DNA of 64,000 nt from Christensenella intestinihominis (lineage in GTDB: Bacteria > Bacillota > Clostridia > Christensenellales > Christensenellaceae), in the NCBI RefSeq assembly GCF_001678845.1, contig NZ_MAIQ01000001.1, forward strand, positions 504,151-568,150, given 5' to 3'. Below, one piece after another: positions 43,325-53,005 of the stretch (position 1 is the first letter of the stretch; each line of letters begins with the position of its first letter). The notes beneath the pieces are model-generated. The model was not told where the DNA came from. It did not search any database and saw only the letters and a list, made by a program, of their open reading frames with translations. The position numbers and the translations under genes were made by a program.

Positions 43325-44758
43325 TCAGGCAATTGACCGGTATAAAGAAATATACTCCTTTGCCGATTTTTCAAAGCTGTTATCGAGGGCCATGGCCGCA
43401 TCGATCAGCCGCGACAGATTGGTTTTGTCCTGGTAAACATTGAGCGCAAACCAGATTGTATTCAGCATATCGTGTGCGTTATAGTTGCTGAACGAAAACC
43501 CGTTTCCCTCCTGTGTATAAATATTGTACGGCTGCACGGTATCCCGAAGACCGCCCGTTTCCCGCACAATCGGCAGTGTGCCGTAGCGCTGCGCAATCAT
43601 CTGGGAAATCCCGCACGGCTCAAACATGGAGGGCATCAGGAAAAAGTCGCTGCCCGCGTAAATCCGGTGTGCAAGCGGGTCGCTGTACCCAAGGCAGACC
43701 GCCGTTTTGTCCGGGTATTTATCCGCGATATATTTGAAGAAATTCTCGTACTGCTCTTCCCCGCTTCCGAGGAGCACGAACGCCACGTTTTCATAAAGGA
43801 GCTCTTCAAGGACCGCGCGCACGAGGTCGAGTCCTTTCTGCTCCGTCATCCGCGTCACCATGCCGATCAGGGGCGTGCCGGGACGTACGGTAATATCAAG
43901 TTCCTGCATCAGCTGCTCTTTATCGTAATATTTTCCGGTAAGGTCTTCCGCCGTATAACCGCATTTCAGGTTCGGGTCTTTCTCCGGATCAAACTCCTTC
44001 GTGTCAATTCCGTTGAGGATGCCCACGAGATCGTTTTTGCGCGCGTTCAAAATTCCTTCGAGGCCGCGGCCGTAATACGGGTCAAGAATCTCCTGGGCAT
44101 AGCTCGGGCTCACCGTTGTGATTTTATCCGCGAACACAAGCCCCGCCTTCATCATGTTGGCGCTGCCGTAGGCCTCCATATATTCCGCGGTGAAATACCT
44201 GTCTTCCACACCCAGGATGTCTTTGGCAAATTCAAAGGAGGTTTGCCCCTGGTATTGCAGGTTATGGATGGTGAGCACCGTTTTGGCACGGCCCTGCGGG
44301 CGGTCCTGGTACTGCGTGCGCAGCAGGAGCGGAATCATGGCGGTGTGCCAGTCGTTTACATGGATAATATCCGGGTCGAAATCAAGGAACGGAATTGCTT
44401 CCAGGACTGCGCGGCAAAAATACGCGTATTGCTCTGTTTCCGCCTCTCCGCCCTTATAGATACACCAGCCGAAATAATATTCGTTGTCGATAAAGTAATA
44501 GGTGACGCCGTCGAGCTTCATCGTCTCGATACCCATATACAGGTTCCGCCAGCCCATTTGCAGGTTCATTGTCGCGATCACACGGAGACGATCGCCATAG
44601 CGTTCCTTGACCGACTTATGCTTCGGCAGGATGACGCGCGCGTCCACCCCCTGCGCGGCGAGCGCCCGCGGGAGTGCGCCGATTACATCGGCGAGGCCGC
44701 CTGTTTTTGCAAACGGGGTCGCTTCCGCGCCCGCAATCAGAACTTTCAGCTTGCTCAT
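43325..44758 (-). CDS. glgA: Glycogen synthase (ADP-glucose type)
   Basis: The 477-residue GT5 enzyme has the ADP-glucose-binding N-terminus with AEATPFAKTGGLADVIGALP, DIIHVNDWHTAMIPLLL, a hinge, and the C-terminal half with GIDTKEFDPEKDPNL, GMVTRMTEQKGLDLV, and YAGSDFFLMPSMFEPCGISQ (the second nucleotide site), plus RETGGLRDTVQPYN. It extends alpha-1,4 chains. Its start overlaps the glgD stop by four bases (ATGA). Last gene of the six-gene synthesis unit. No obvious terminator follows before the rod operon promoter. Confidence 0.97.
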   Translation of the reverse strand: MSKLKVLIAGAEATPFAKTGGLADVIGALPRALAAQGVDARVILPKHKSVKERYGDRLRVIATMNLQMGWRNLYMGIETMKLDGVTYYFIDNEYYFGWCIYKGGEAETEQYAYFCRAVLEAIPFLDFDPDIIHVNDWHTAMIPLLLRTQYQDRPQGRAKTVLTIHNLQYQGQTSFEFAKDILGVEDRYFTAEYMEAYGSANMMKAGLVFADKITTVSPSYAQEILDPYYGRGLEGILNARKNDLVGILNGIDTKEFDPEKDPNLKCGYTAEDLTGKYYDKEQLMQELDITVRPGTPLIGMVTRMTEQKGLDLVRAVLEELLYENVAFVLLGSGEEQYENFFKYIADKYPDKTAVCLGYSDPLAHRIYAGSDFFLMPSMFEPCGISQMIAQRYGTLPIVRETGGLRDTVQPYNIYTQEGNGFSFSNYNAHDMLNTIWFALNVYQDKTNLSRLIDAAMALDNSFEKSAKEYISLYRSIA

Positions 44759-45882
44759 ACAATTGCCCCCTTGCGGATAATGACAGGAAATACCTCGTCT
44801 CCAATGAGCCGCCTTCCCTGCCGGATGTTTACCGATTTATCGAGGATGACATATTCGAGGTCCGAATTATTATAAATCTCACTGTTCTGCATAATGATGC
44901 TGTTCTTGATTTTCGCTCCCTTCCCGACATATACGCCGCGGAAAAGGATGCTGTTTTCCACCTCGCCCTCAATGATACAGCCGTTTGCCACCAGGGAATT
45001 TTTGACATTGGAGGTTTTGGCGTATTTGGCGGGAACCTCGTCCTTGATTTTCGTATAAATCTGGTTTTCACTGTTGAACAGGTGGTCCTGTACGTCCCTG
45101 TTCAGGAAATCCATATTAATTTTGTAGTAGGAAGCAACGGAATGCAGGCGTCCCACATACCCCTTGTGCTCATAGCCCATGATTTTAATGCGGTTCAGGT
45201 TCCCCATCAAAAGGTCGCTGACAAAATTATATTTGCCGCGCGACATACAGTCTTCGACCAGATATTCCAGGAGGTCTTTGCGCATGACGTAGGTATCCAT
45301 GCCCACCTTTTTGGAATCGCTGGTGGTGGCGTTGATCTCGAGGTCTACCACGCGTCCTTCATCATTTGTGTGCAGGCGCACGTCGTTATACCGCTCTCCC
45401 TTGAAGAAATTGGCTTCCTCTTCGTCATACAGCATTGTGATATCCGCACCGCTGTCCATATGGTATTCCACCATATCGTCAAAGGTACGGTTATAAATGG
45501 TATACGACCCGGAGAGGATGCAGTATTGCTGCTTGGACCGGCTGATGTAGCCCATTACGCCCTTGATCGCATCGACGAGGCCGCGGTAGGTTCCCATATT
45601 TTCCGCGCTGGAAAAAGGCGGCAGGATAAACAGGCCGTCATTCTTCCGGGACAAATCCCATTCCTTTCCCGAACCAAGATGATCCATCAGGGAATGGTAG
45701 GAACGCTGGGCAATGACCCCGATATTGCGAATGCCCGAGTTTACCATGTTGGATAAAATAAAATCGATCGCGCGGTAGCGCCCTCCCACCGGGAGCGCCC
45801 CCACCGTACGGAGGTACACAAGCTCGCGCAGGTTGATATTTTGTTCTCCCGCATAAATCAGTCCGAATGTATTCCTAAGCAT
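44755..45882 (-). CDS. glgD: Glucose-1-phosphate adenylyltransferase regulatory-type subunit GlgD
   Basis: The 375-residue protein shares the nucleotidyltransferase fold plus left-handed beta-helix with GlgC: LRNTFGLIYAGEQNINLREL, LPVGGRYRAIDFILSNMVNS, GIRNIGVIAQRSYHSLMDHL, and the hexapeptide repeats near the end (NSLVANGCIIEGEVENSILF). The G-G-x-G-x-R-L catalytic loop of GlgC is missing (IYAGEQNIN), consistent with the modulating subunit that pairs with GlgC in Bacillota. It overlaps glgC by one base and glgA by four. Confidence 0.95.
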   Translation of the reverse strand: MLRNTFGLIYAGEQNINLRELVYLRTVGALPVGGRYRAIDFILSNMVNSGIRNIGVIAQRSYHSLMDHLGSGKEWDLSRKNDGLFILPPFSSAENMGTYRGLVDAIKGVMGYISRSKQQYCILSGSYTIYNRTFDDMVEYHMDSGADITMLYDEEEANFFKGERYNDVRLHTNDEGRVVDLEINATTSDSKKVGMDTYVMRKDLLEYLVEDCMSRGKYNFVSDLLMGNLNRIKIMGYEHKGYVGRLHSVASYYKINMDFLNRDVQDHLFNSENQIYTKIKDEVPAKYAKTSNVKNSLVANGCIIEGEVENSILFRGVYVGKGAKIKNSIIMQNSEIYNNSDLEYVILDKSVNIRQGRRLIGDEVFPVIIRKGAIV

Positions 45883-47087
45883 TATAAGGCACCTCCCGTC
45901 GTGTTCTTTACAATTCGCTTGGCAGGCACGCTTTCCCCGGCCGCAACCGTCGCCCCGGCCCGGATGACAGCCTTATTTCCGATCACGGCAATTTCGCCCT
46001 TGCCGCCTACGGCCGCGCCCTGTTCCACGACGACTTCTTCATCCACAATGCTTTTTAACACCTTGCCCTTTTCCCGGATGACCGTATCCTGCATGATAAT
46101 GCTGTCGCGCACAACCGCGTCCTTTTCCACGGTGACACCCGCCGACAGGATGCTGTTTTCCACAGTCCCGTATATATAGCAGCCTTCCGATACCAGGGAA
46201 TTCCTGATTTTTGCCCCCCGGTCTACAAAGTGGGGCGGCTTGTTCGGATTGCGGGAAAAAATACGCCACGCATCGTCGTACAGGTTGAGCCCCGGTTCTT
46301 CCTGAAGCAGCTCCATATTCGCGTCCCACAGGGAATTGATTGTGCCGACGTCCTTCCAATAGCCTTTATAAGGATAGGCAAACAGCCGCTCTCCGTTCAC
46401 AAGCATTTCCGGGATAATATTTTTTCCGAAATCATTGCTCGATTTTTCGTTTTTGGAATCCGCGATCAGGTATTCTTTTACCTTTTTCCAGTTGAATACA
46501 TAAACCCCCATCGAGGCCATATTGCTCTTCGGCCTTTTCGGCTTTTCCTCAAATTCCTCGATGCGGAGCGATTCGTCCGTATTCATGATCCCGAACCGCG
46601 GCGCTTCCTCCATGGGAACCTCGATTACCGCGATTGTTGCGTCGGCCTTATTATCCTCGTGCGCTTCGATCATCTGGCTGTAATCCATCTTGTAAATATG
46701 GTCGCCCGATAATACGAGAATATAATCCGGATTGTATTGCTCGATAAAGTAAATATTCTGGTAAATGGCATTCGCCGTACCCGTGTACCACTCCCCGCGT
46801 TCTCCTTTGACATAAGGCGGGAGCACAAACGCGCCGCCCGTAATTCCGTCAAGGTCCCACGGCGATCCCGTTCCAATATACGCATTCAGTTCAAGCGGTT
46901 CGTACTGCGTCAGGACCCCCACCGTATCAATTCCCGAATGAATACAGTTTGAAAGCGGAAAATCAATAATGCGGTATTTTCCACCATAGGTAACAGCCGG
47001 CTTCGCACGGTGCTTCGTCAAAACCCCGAGCCGGCTGCCCTGGCCCCCGGCCAGCAGCATCGCTACACATTTTTTCTTTTTAACCAT
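45882..47087 (-). CDS. glgC: Glucose-1-phosphate adenylyltransferase (ADP-glucose pyrophosphorylase)
   Basis: The start is taken as the ATG at 47087 ([20 protein letters not shown]), nine bases after AAGGGG; the one at 47096 abuts the site. The 401-residue catalytic subunit has [77 protein letters not shown] and a C-terminal beta-helix. It makes ADP-glucose from ATP and glucose 1-phosphate, the committed step. It overlaps the end of glgB by eight bases. Confidence 0.97.
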   Translation of the reverse strand: MVKKKKCVAMLLAGGQGSRLGVLTKHRAKPAVTYGGKYRIIDFPLSNCIHSGIDTVGVLTQYEPLELNAYIGTGSPWDLDGITGGAFVLPPYVKGERGEWYTGTANAIYQNIYFIEQYNPDYILVLSGDHIYKMDYSQMIEAHEDNKADATIAVIEVPMEEAPRFGIMNTDESLRIEEFEEKPKRPKSNMASMGVYVFNWKKVKEYLIADSKNEKSSNDFGKNIIPEMLVNGERLFAYPYKGYWKDVGTINSLWDANMELLQEEPGLNLYDDAWRIFSRNPNKPPHFVDRGAKIRNSLVSEGCYIYGTVENSILSAGVTVEKDAVVRDSIIMQDTVIREKGKVLKSIVDEEVVVEQGAAVGGKGEIAVIGNKAVIRAGATVAAGESVPAKRIVKNTTGGAL

Positions 47088-48990
47088 TCTTCCCATCCCC
47101 TTTGCTTTTCAAAGTGAATCTATAATACACCGCGCCAAGCGGCGGCAGTGTCATCACTGCACTGTGTTCCATGCCGTTGAGGCCCTTGTGCTGGGTTTTC
47201 ACCTTTTTTTCCGGCACCACGCCGGAACCGCCGTATTGGGCTTCGTCGCTGCAAAGCAGGCGCTCAAGCGTTCCTTCCTGCGGCATTGCAATCCAATAAT
47301 CCTCCCGCACGACGGGCGTAAAGTTTACAGCGCAGACAACGGCCTCTTCCCCATTGGTGCGCATAAACGCAAAGACGCTTTGCTCCTTGTCTTCCACATT
47401 CAGCCACTGGAACCCGTCCCAGCTGTCGTCTACTTCATATAAGGCGGGGTGCGCCGTATAGACATGGTTGAGGGCTTTCACAAAACGCTGCATCCCGGCG
47501 TGGGAATCATATTCCAGAAGGAACCAATCAAGCTGTTTTTTATAATTCCACTCGATAAACTGCGCAAATTCGTCGCCCATAAACATCAGCTTTTTCCCCG
47601 GGTGCGCAAACATAAAGGAATACAAAGCCCGCAGGGACGCAAACTTCTGCCAGTAATCCCCGAACATCTTATCAACCATGGACTTTTTCCCATGCACCAC
47701 CTCGTCATGCGAATAAGCCAGAATATAATTCTCGGAAAACGCATAATACATCGAAAAGCTCATTTTGTTATGCTCAAACTGGCGGAAATAGTGATCCATC
47801 TTCATATACGCGAGGGTATCGTGCATAAAGCCCATATTCCATTTGAACGTAAAACCAAGGCCGCCGTCGTACGGCGGTTTGGTAATCATGGGATATGCGG
47901 TGCTCTCCTCGGCGATGGTCATTGTGCCCGCATAATTGGTAAGCACGACGCTGTTTACCCGGCGCAGCATTTCCACGGCGTGGTTATCGATATTCCCGCC
48001 GTCCTCGTTGGGCACGAAATAGCCGTCGCGCGCATAATCGAGGTACAGGATGGACGTAACGGCATCCACACGCAGCCCGTCGATATGGTAGCGGTCCATA
48101 AAAAACATGGCGTTTGAAACAAGGAAGCTGATGACCTCCGGCCGCCCGTAGTTAAAAATCAGCGTGCCCCACTGCGGATGCTCGCGCTGCAGGATATTTT
48201 CATGCTCATAGAGGTGGGTTCCGTCGAATTTGGCTAGCCCGTGTTCGTCCTTTGGAAAATGCCCGGGAACCCAGTCCATAATGACGCCGATCCCCCGGGA
48301 ATGGAGCTTATCCACAAAATACATGAAATCCTGCGGCGTGCCATAACGGGAAGTGACCGCATAAAAGCCTGTGACCTGGTATCCCCAGGAGCCGTCGTAC
48401 GGATGCTCGGCTATGGGCATGATTTCCACATGCGTATAGCCCATTTCGCTCGCATAATCCGCAAGCTCGTCCGCTACCTCACGGAAGCTGGGAAAACGGT
48501 AGCCCTCTTTTGTGCGCCACGAACCGATGTGCATTTCATAGATGGAAACAGCGTCCTTGAGCACATTCCGTTTCATACGGCGCCTCAGGTAGGAATCGTC
48601 ATGCCATTCATATCCGCCGATATCCCATACCTTGGAAGCGGTTTGCGGCCTGACCTCTGCATGGAAGGCGAACGGGTCGGCCTTCATGACCCTGCTGTCG
48701 TCGTAGCCGTGCACAAAATACTTGTAGTTATCGCCATCCGCAAGCCCGGGGACAAAGGCGGCCCATACGCCGTTTTTGTAAAGCTCCATAGGGGTTTTTT
48801 CGACATCCCAGCCGTTAAAATCCCCCACGACGCTTACTTCCCGCGCATTCGGCGCCCACACGCAGAAGCGGTGCATTTTCAGTTCCGGAATATAATGGCA
48901 CCCGAAAAGCTCATAAGCCTTCTGCGCTTCGCCGATATTGTACAGGTAGATGTCATTCTCCGGTAAGTACTTCTGATAAGATTCCTTCAT
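47080..48990 (-). CDS. glgB: 1,4-alpha-glucan branching enzyme
   Basis: I use the ATG at 48990 ([20 protein letters not shown]), just after GGTGG. A TTG at 49020 with AAGGA six bases upstream is a close rival. The roughly 636-residue enzyme has a CBM48 domain (about 30-125: [20 protein letters not shown]) and the GH13 barrel: [20 protein letters not shown], conserved regions [49 protein letters not shown], and [17 protein letters not shown]. It creates alpha-1,6 branches. It sits between pgi and glgC. Confidence 0.96.
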   Translation of the reverse strand: MKESYQKYLPENDIYLYNIGEAQKAYELFGCHYIPELKMHRFCVWAPNAREVSVVGDFNGWDVEKTPMELYKNGVWAAFVPGLADGDNYKYFVHGYDDSRVMKADPFAFHAEVRPQTASKVWDIGGYEWHDDSYLRRRMKRNVLKDAVSIYEMHIGSWRTKEGYRFPSFREVADELADYASEMGYTHVEIMPIAEHPYDGSWGYQVTGFYAVTSRYGTPQDFMYFVDKLHSRGIGVIMDWVPGHFPKDEHGLAKFDGTHLYEHENILQREHPQWGTLIFNYGRPEVISFLVSNAMFFMDRYHIDGLRVDAVTSILYLDYARDGYFVPNEDGGNIDNHAVEMLRRVNSVVLTNYAGTMTIAEESTAYPMITKPPYDGGLGFTFKWNMGFMHDTLAYMKMDHYFRQFEHNKMSFSMYYAFSENYILAYSHDEVVHGKKSMVDKMFGDYWQKFASLRALYSFMFAHPGKKLMFMGDEFAQFIEWNYKKQLDWFLLEYDSHAGMQRFVKALNHVYTAHPALYEVDDSWDGFQWLNVEDKEQSVFAFMRTNGEEAVVCAVNFTPVVREDYWIAMPQEGTLERLLCSDEAQYGGSGVVPEKKVKTQHKGLNGMEHSAVMTLPPLGAVYYRFTLKSKGDGKNG

Positions 48991-49029
48991 CGTGCCCACC
49001 GTCCTTTTTTCAATATCCAAACCGTTTCC

Positions 49030-50418
49030 TTATACCTGATAAACGAATTTTCCGTCCTTTCCCTGGGCCGCATTGAGTTCCGCTGCCTTTTCCCCGTAGC
49101 CTTCGCGCCCCATAAGGGCAAAGGTTGCGATCTTGCCCGCTTCCACACCCGGCTGGCCGAACGCGTCGATCTCGAGGAATTCCCCGGCCGCCGCCGTCGC
49201 CATTTCGAGGAAGAAGAAGAGCGCGCCGATTTCCTTGGCATTCATTTCCGGCAGCGTAATGCGCATGTTCATTTTGCCCGCCTGCGTGACGGCATATTCC
49301 GTTGCGCGCATTTCGGAGGCGATCAGCTTATTGATTGTCTGCCCCTGCAAATACGCCGCGTCCATCATGTCGATCGGCGCCTGCGGGATTTTAAGCTCCG
49401 TATGGAAATTTTCCACATCGATGAAGGAAATGATCTTATCGAAGGGGCCTTCCGTATACAATTGTATCTGCGAATGCTGGTCCGTCACGCCGAGGGCGCG
49501 CACCGGCGTCTGGCCTTTATTGACGATGTTGCCGTCGTTGCCATAGCGTTTGCCGAGGGATTCCGCCCACAGCTGCGCATACCATTCGGCCATGTTGAGA
49601 AGGCCGTCCGCATAGGGCATCATTACGGAAATATTAGCGCCCATGCCCATTGCCGTGCAATAGAGAAGCGCGTACATATAGGCTGGGTTTTCCCACAGGT
49701 CTTCCTTGGTGCAGGCCCCGTCCATCTCCTTCGCGCCCGCGAAAAGGGCGTCGATATCGATATTAAGGACCGCCGCGGAAAGAAGGCCCACCGGGCACAG
49801 CACGGAGAAACGGCCGCCTACGCCGTCCGGGACGGTAAAGGTCTTGAACCCGTACTGGTTGGAAATCTTTTTCAGGATTCCCTTCTCCTTATCCGTTGTG
49901 AGCACAATATTTTCTTTGAAGTTTTCACCCAGGGCTTCCTTTAGCTTTCCGAGGACGATCATAAACTGGGACATGGTTTCCACGGTGTTGCCGCTCTTCG
50001 TAATGACATGGAAGCAGGTTTTTTTCACATCGATTACGTCAAACAGGGCGTTAATTCCGTCCGGGTCAACGTTGTCGACCACGTAAAACCGTGCCCCGCC
50101 GCGTTTTTCACGCGGTATTTCGTTATACTTCAGGTGCTTTGTGCCGGTGAAAAGGGCCTTGGAGCCAAGCGCGCTCCCGCCGATTCCCAGCACCACGAAA
50201 TTTTCAAAGCCGGCATTGATCCGCTCCGCTTCCTTTTTGATATCCGCAACGACCTCCGCCTGGTTATAGGGCAGGCTGCGCCACGCCATCGCATCCTTTT
50301 TCGCGCACATGTTTTTGTGCACCTGCGGAATTTTCCGCGCCATTTCCTGTATGTCCTGATCCGAGATGCCGTGCTCTCCGATGCTTTTTTGCAGCATATT
50401 GTTAAAATCGATCTTCAT
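49030..50418 (-). CDS. pgi: Glucose-6-phosphate isomerase
   Basis: The start is the ATG at 50418 (MKIDFNNMLQKSIGEHGISD), 8 bases after GGAGG. The 462-residue enzyme has two SIS-type subdomains, with VVLGIGGSALGSKALFTGTK, FHVITKSGNTVETMSQFMIV, GVGGRFSVLCPVGLLSAAVL, and the C-terminal NKGQTPVRALGVTDQHSQIQ histidine region. It interconverts glucose and fructose 6-phosphates and so links glycolysis with the glycogen genes on either side. The location inside the synthesis unit suggests coordinated expression. Confidence 0.96.
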   Translation of the reverse strand: MKIDFNNMLQKSIGEHGISDQDIQEMARKIPQVHKNMCAKKDAMAWRSLPYNQAEVVADIKKEAERINAGFENFVVLGIGGSALGSKALFTGTKHLKYNEIPREKRGGARFYVVDNVDPDGINALFDVIDVKKTCFHVITKSGNTVETMSQFMIVLGKLKEALGENFKENIVLTTDKEKGILKKISNQYGFKTFTVPDGVGGRFSVLCPVGLLSAAVLNIDIDALFAGAKEMDGACTKEDLWENPAYMYALLYCTAMGMGANISVMMPYADGLLNMAEWYAQLWAESLGKRYGNDGNIVNKGQTPVRALGVTDQHSQIQLYTEGPFDKIISFIDVENFHTELKIPQAPIDMMDAAYLQGQTINKLIASEMRATEYAVTQAGKMNMRITLPEMNAKEIGALFFFLEMATAAAGEFLEIDAFGQPGVEAGKIATFALMGREGYGEKAAELNAAQGKDGKFVYQV

Positions 50419-50474
50419 ATCCTGATCCTCCACTTTGTTATTTTAAATATTATGACCATATATGGCCTGACCTT

Positions 50475-51944
50475 TCAGCAATTGTTTCCCGCCCTGCCAT
50501 AAATTTCTGTTTCGGTACGCAGCCACTCGACCTGCTTCCTGCCGAACGCGCCTTTCTTCATACGCCATTTCCAATTTCCAAGCGCCTTTGACGGATAGTT
50601 CATACGCGCTTCCCCGCCGAGCCCCAGGAGGTCCTGCATGGGAATGATGGAGATATCCGCGACGCTCATCATGGCGAGACGGATCAGCTTTCCGACCACA
50701 TCGCCTTCGTTTGTTTTCCCAATATAATCCTCCAGGAACTTTCTCGTTTCCGGCCTGATTGTCTGGAACCAGTGCAGCGTCGTATCGTTATCGTGCGTGC
50801 CCGTATAGACCACGCTGTTGCGCGGATAATTATGCGGCAAATAGAAGCTGTCCTGCTCGTCAAACGCAAATTGCAGCACCTTAAGCCCCGGAAAGCCGCA
50901 ATAATCGAGGAACCCCTTCACGTTATCGTCAATCGCGCCAAGGTCTTCCGCTATGATGGGCGGCATCGGGAGCGCCGTTTTGATGGCGTCGAAAAGCGCC
51001 CCGCCCGGGCCCTTTACCCATTCCCCGTCCTTAGGCGACCCGCCCCTGGGAATCCTGAAATATGCTTCAAAGCCACGAAAATGATCGATGCGCAGGATGT
51101 CATACAAATGCAGGCTGCGCTGCATGCGCCGCACCCACCATTCATAATCATGCTCGCGCATATAATCCCAATCGTAAAGCGGATTGCCCCAAAGCTGCCC
51201 TTCGTCACAAAAATAATCGGGCGGCGTGCCCGCTATGCTCCCGTCTTTCACGAAATATTCGGGGTGCGCCCAGGTTTCCGCGGAGTCGGCCGACACATAG
51301 ATGGGGATATCGCCGATAAGCTGGATTCCCTTCCCGTTCGCATAATCCTTCAGCGCAAACCATTGCCGTTCATATAAAAACTGCGTAAACTGGACAATCT
51401 CTATCTCGCGTTCGTATTTGCGGGTCACTTCCATGATTGCGGCCGGTTCGCGTTCCACAATGCACTGGTCCCACTGCCGGTAGGGTAGGTAGTGAAAATG
51501 CTTTTTCAGCACCACAAACAGTGCATAGTCAAACAGCCAGCCCGAATTTTCAAATTTAAAGGCCGCGAACTCATGCGGGTATTTTTCAAGTCCGGCCGGA
51601 TAAGCTTTTTTCAGCACATCATTTTTGAGATGAAAAAGCGCCTCGTAATCGACGCACGTTTTATCCTGCCCGAAATTCAGATGGGAATAGTCGCTCTTTT
51701 TCAGGAGGCCGTCTTCCGTAAGAAGATCAAAATCAATGAAATAAGGATTATAGGCAAAGGCGCTCGTGCCCGAATAGGGGCTGTCGGCATAACCCGTGGG
51801 CATACAGGGAAGGACCTGCCAGTAGGACTGCTTTGCCGCGTAAAGACTATCTACGAAATCATACGCCGCCTTTCCAAGCGTCCCGATCCCATAAGGAGAT
51901 GGTAAGGATGATATATGCAATAGTATCCCGCTTCCCCGTTTCAT
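50475..51944 (-). CDS. malQ: 4-alpha-glucanotransferase
   Basis: The 489-residue GH77 enzyme shows GSGILLHISSLPSPYGIGTL, SYWQVLPCMPTGYADSPYSG, LIGDIPIYVSADSAETWAHP, DILRIDHFRGFEAYFRIPRG (nucleophile Asp), PPIIAEDLGAIDDNVKGF (acid Glu), and YTGTHDNDTTLHWFQ. It transfers maltodextrin segments between glucans in the cytoplasm. First gene of the glycogen synthesis unit, with 56 bases to pgi. The region upstream holds the promoter and a cre candidate. Confidence 0.96.
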   Translation of the reverse strand: MKRGSGILLHISSLPSPYGIGTLGKAAYDFVDSLYAAKQSYWQVLPCMPTGYADSPYSGTSAFAYNPYFIDFDLLTEDGLLKKSDYSHLNFGQDKTCVDYEALFHLKNDVLKKAYPAGLEKYPHEFAAFKFENSGWLFDYALFVVLKKHFHYLPYRQWDQCIVEREPAAIMEVTRKYEREIEIVQFTQFLYERQWFALKDYANGKGIQLIGDIPIYVSADSAETWAHPEYFVKDGSIAGTPPDYFCDEGQLWGNPLYDWDYMREHDYEWWVRRMQRSLHLYDILRIDHFRGFEAYFRIPRGGSPKDGEWVKGPGGALFDAIKTALPMPPIIAEDLGAIDDNVKGFLDYCGFPGLKVLQFAFDEQDSFYLPHNYPRNSVVYTGTHDNDTTLHWFQTIRPETRKFLEDYIGKTNEGDVVGKLIRLAMMSVADISIIPMQDLLGLGGEARMNYPSKALGNWKWRMKKGAFGRKQVEWLRTETEIYGRAGNNC

Positions 51945-51976
51945 AGACTTGTCTCCATAATTTTTATTACACCTTC

Positions 51977-52014
51977 ATTATATATTTTTTCTAATGAAAA
52001 GTATAGCGCTTTCC
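51977..52014 (-). promoter_or_regulatory. malQ-glg promoter with CcpA-type cre candidate
   Basis: TATAAT lies at 51982-51977. Upstream, on the minus strand, GGAAAGCGCTATAC (52014-52001) agrees with the cre consensus TGAAAGCGCTATCA at 11 of 14 positions, including the AAAGCGCT core. It covers the -35 region, so repression by CcpA is likely, though activation is not excluded. I see no gene in 52015-52135. Confidence 0.55.
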
Positions 52015-52135
52015 AAAATTTGCTTCCCTTTGTTTATCCGTCCTGCAGAGGCAATTGAAACATTTTTATTCTTTTTCCCCTCTTTCGCCGGAATCTGCCG
52101 TATACGCGGGGCGCTTCCCCGTTCGCCCGGCCCGT

Positions 52136-52164
52136 TTGACGCTGCCGCCGTTTGATGCTAAAAT
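52136..52164 (+). promoter_or_regulatory. Promoter of the second DeoR-family gene
   Basis: TTGACG (52136-52141), a 17-base spacer and TAAAAT (52159-52164), about 27 bases before the ATG at 52191. Confidence 0.65.
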
Positions 52165-52190
52165 TTTAAAAAATGGAAAAGAGCGGTATT

Positions 52191-52961
52191 ATGGCAAAAC
52201 GGAGCACTGGAGAACGCAGAAAAGAGCTGGCTGAATTTCTTGTAACCGAGGGCAAGGTGAAAGTTGGCGCACTTGCGGAACGCTTCGGCGTTTCGACCGA
52301 AACGATCCGCAAAGACCTTATTTTCCTGGACGCCGAAGGGATCGTTCGCAAGCGGCACGGCAGCGCCACGATTGCCAGCGGGCTTGTGGAGCGCTCTTAT
52401 GCGCAAAAAGCGCAGCACAACCGAAGGGAAAAAAGCGCGGTCGCGAAGGCGGCGGTGCGGATGATTCCCCTGAAAGGCGCCGTGATACTCGATTCGGGCA
52501 GCACCACTTATGAGATTGCAAAACTGCTGACGCTCCAAAGCGGCCTCACTATTTTTACCAACTCGATTGCAATCATACAGCTTTTGCACGCATCCCATAA
52601 CCGCGTCTTTATGTTCGGCGGGGAAATTCGTCCAAGCAGCATGGCGCTTGTCGGCGGATGGACGGTTGACGCGCTGCGCCTGGTGGAAGCCGACATCGCT
52701 TTTTTGGGAACAGACGGCTTCGCGGGCCGCGAGGGCCCTTGCTCCGCTTCCTTTGAGGAAGTCGAGGTGAAGCGCGCCATCGTCGGGAGCGGCAGGAAAA
52801 AAATACTGGTATGCGACCACTCCAAATTCCTGCGCAGCGATATGTTCCTCTATTGCGGGTTTGATGAAATCGACTGTGTCGTAACCGATGAAAAAGCCCC
52901 CGCGCGGGAAATTGCAAACCTGCGTCGGCACACCGAGGTTATAACCGCAGATTTGAAATAG
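52191..52961 (+). CDS. DeoR-family transcriptional regulator
   Basis: The start is the ATG at 52191 (MAKRSTGERRKELAEFLVTE), since the ATG at 52173 has no site. The 256-residue repressor has a DeoR helix-turn-helix (GKVKVGALAERFGVSTETIR, KDLIFLDAEGIVRKRHGSAT) and the sugar-phosphate domain: VILDSGSTTYEIAKLL, LTIFTNSIAIIQLL, DIAFLGTDGFAGREGPCSAS, KKILVCDHSKF. It faces the FGGY kinase/aldolase operon across a shared terminator, and is the natural candidate to bind the operators at 55188-55236. Confidence 0.92.
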   Translation: MAKRSTGERRKELAEFLVTEGKVKVGALAERFGVSTETIRKDLIFLDAEGIVRKRHGSATIASGLVERSYAQKAQHNRREKSAVAKAAVRMIPLKGAVILDSGSTTYEIAKLLTLQSGLTIFTNSIAIIQLLHASHNRVFMFGGEIRPSSMALVGGWTVDALRLVEADIAFLGTDGFAGREGPCSASFEEVEVKRAIVGSGRKKILVCDHSKFLRSDMFLYCGFDEIDCVVTDEKAPAREIANLRRHTEVITADLK

Positions 52962-52987
52962 AAAAGGACCCTTGCAGGTCCTTTTTT
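52962..52987. terminator. Bidirectional terminator
   Basis: AAAAGGACC (52962-52970), loop CTTGCA, GGTCCTTTTTT (52977-52987). It lies between the convergent DeoR and sugar kinase genes. Confidence 0.85.
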
Positions 52988-53005
52988 GTATGCCCCGGAA
53001 AATTC

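Noticed and set aside
44674..45756. Long plus-strand frame opposite glgD
   Set aside because: It is a shadow of glgD and has no recognisable domain or start site. Similar long shadows opposite gdhA, pgi, valS and glgA were dropped for the same reason.
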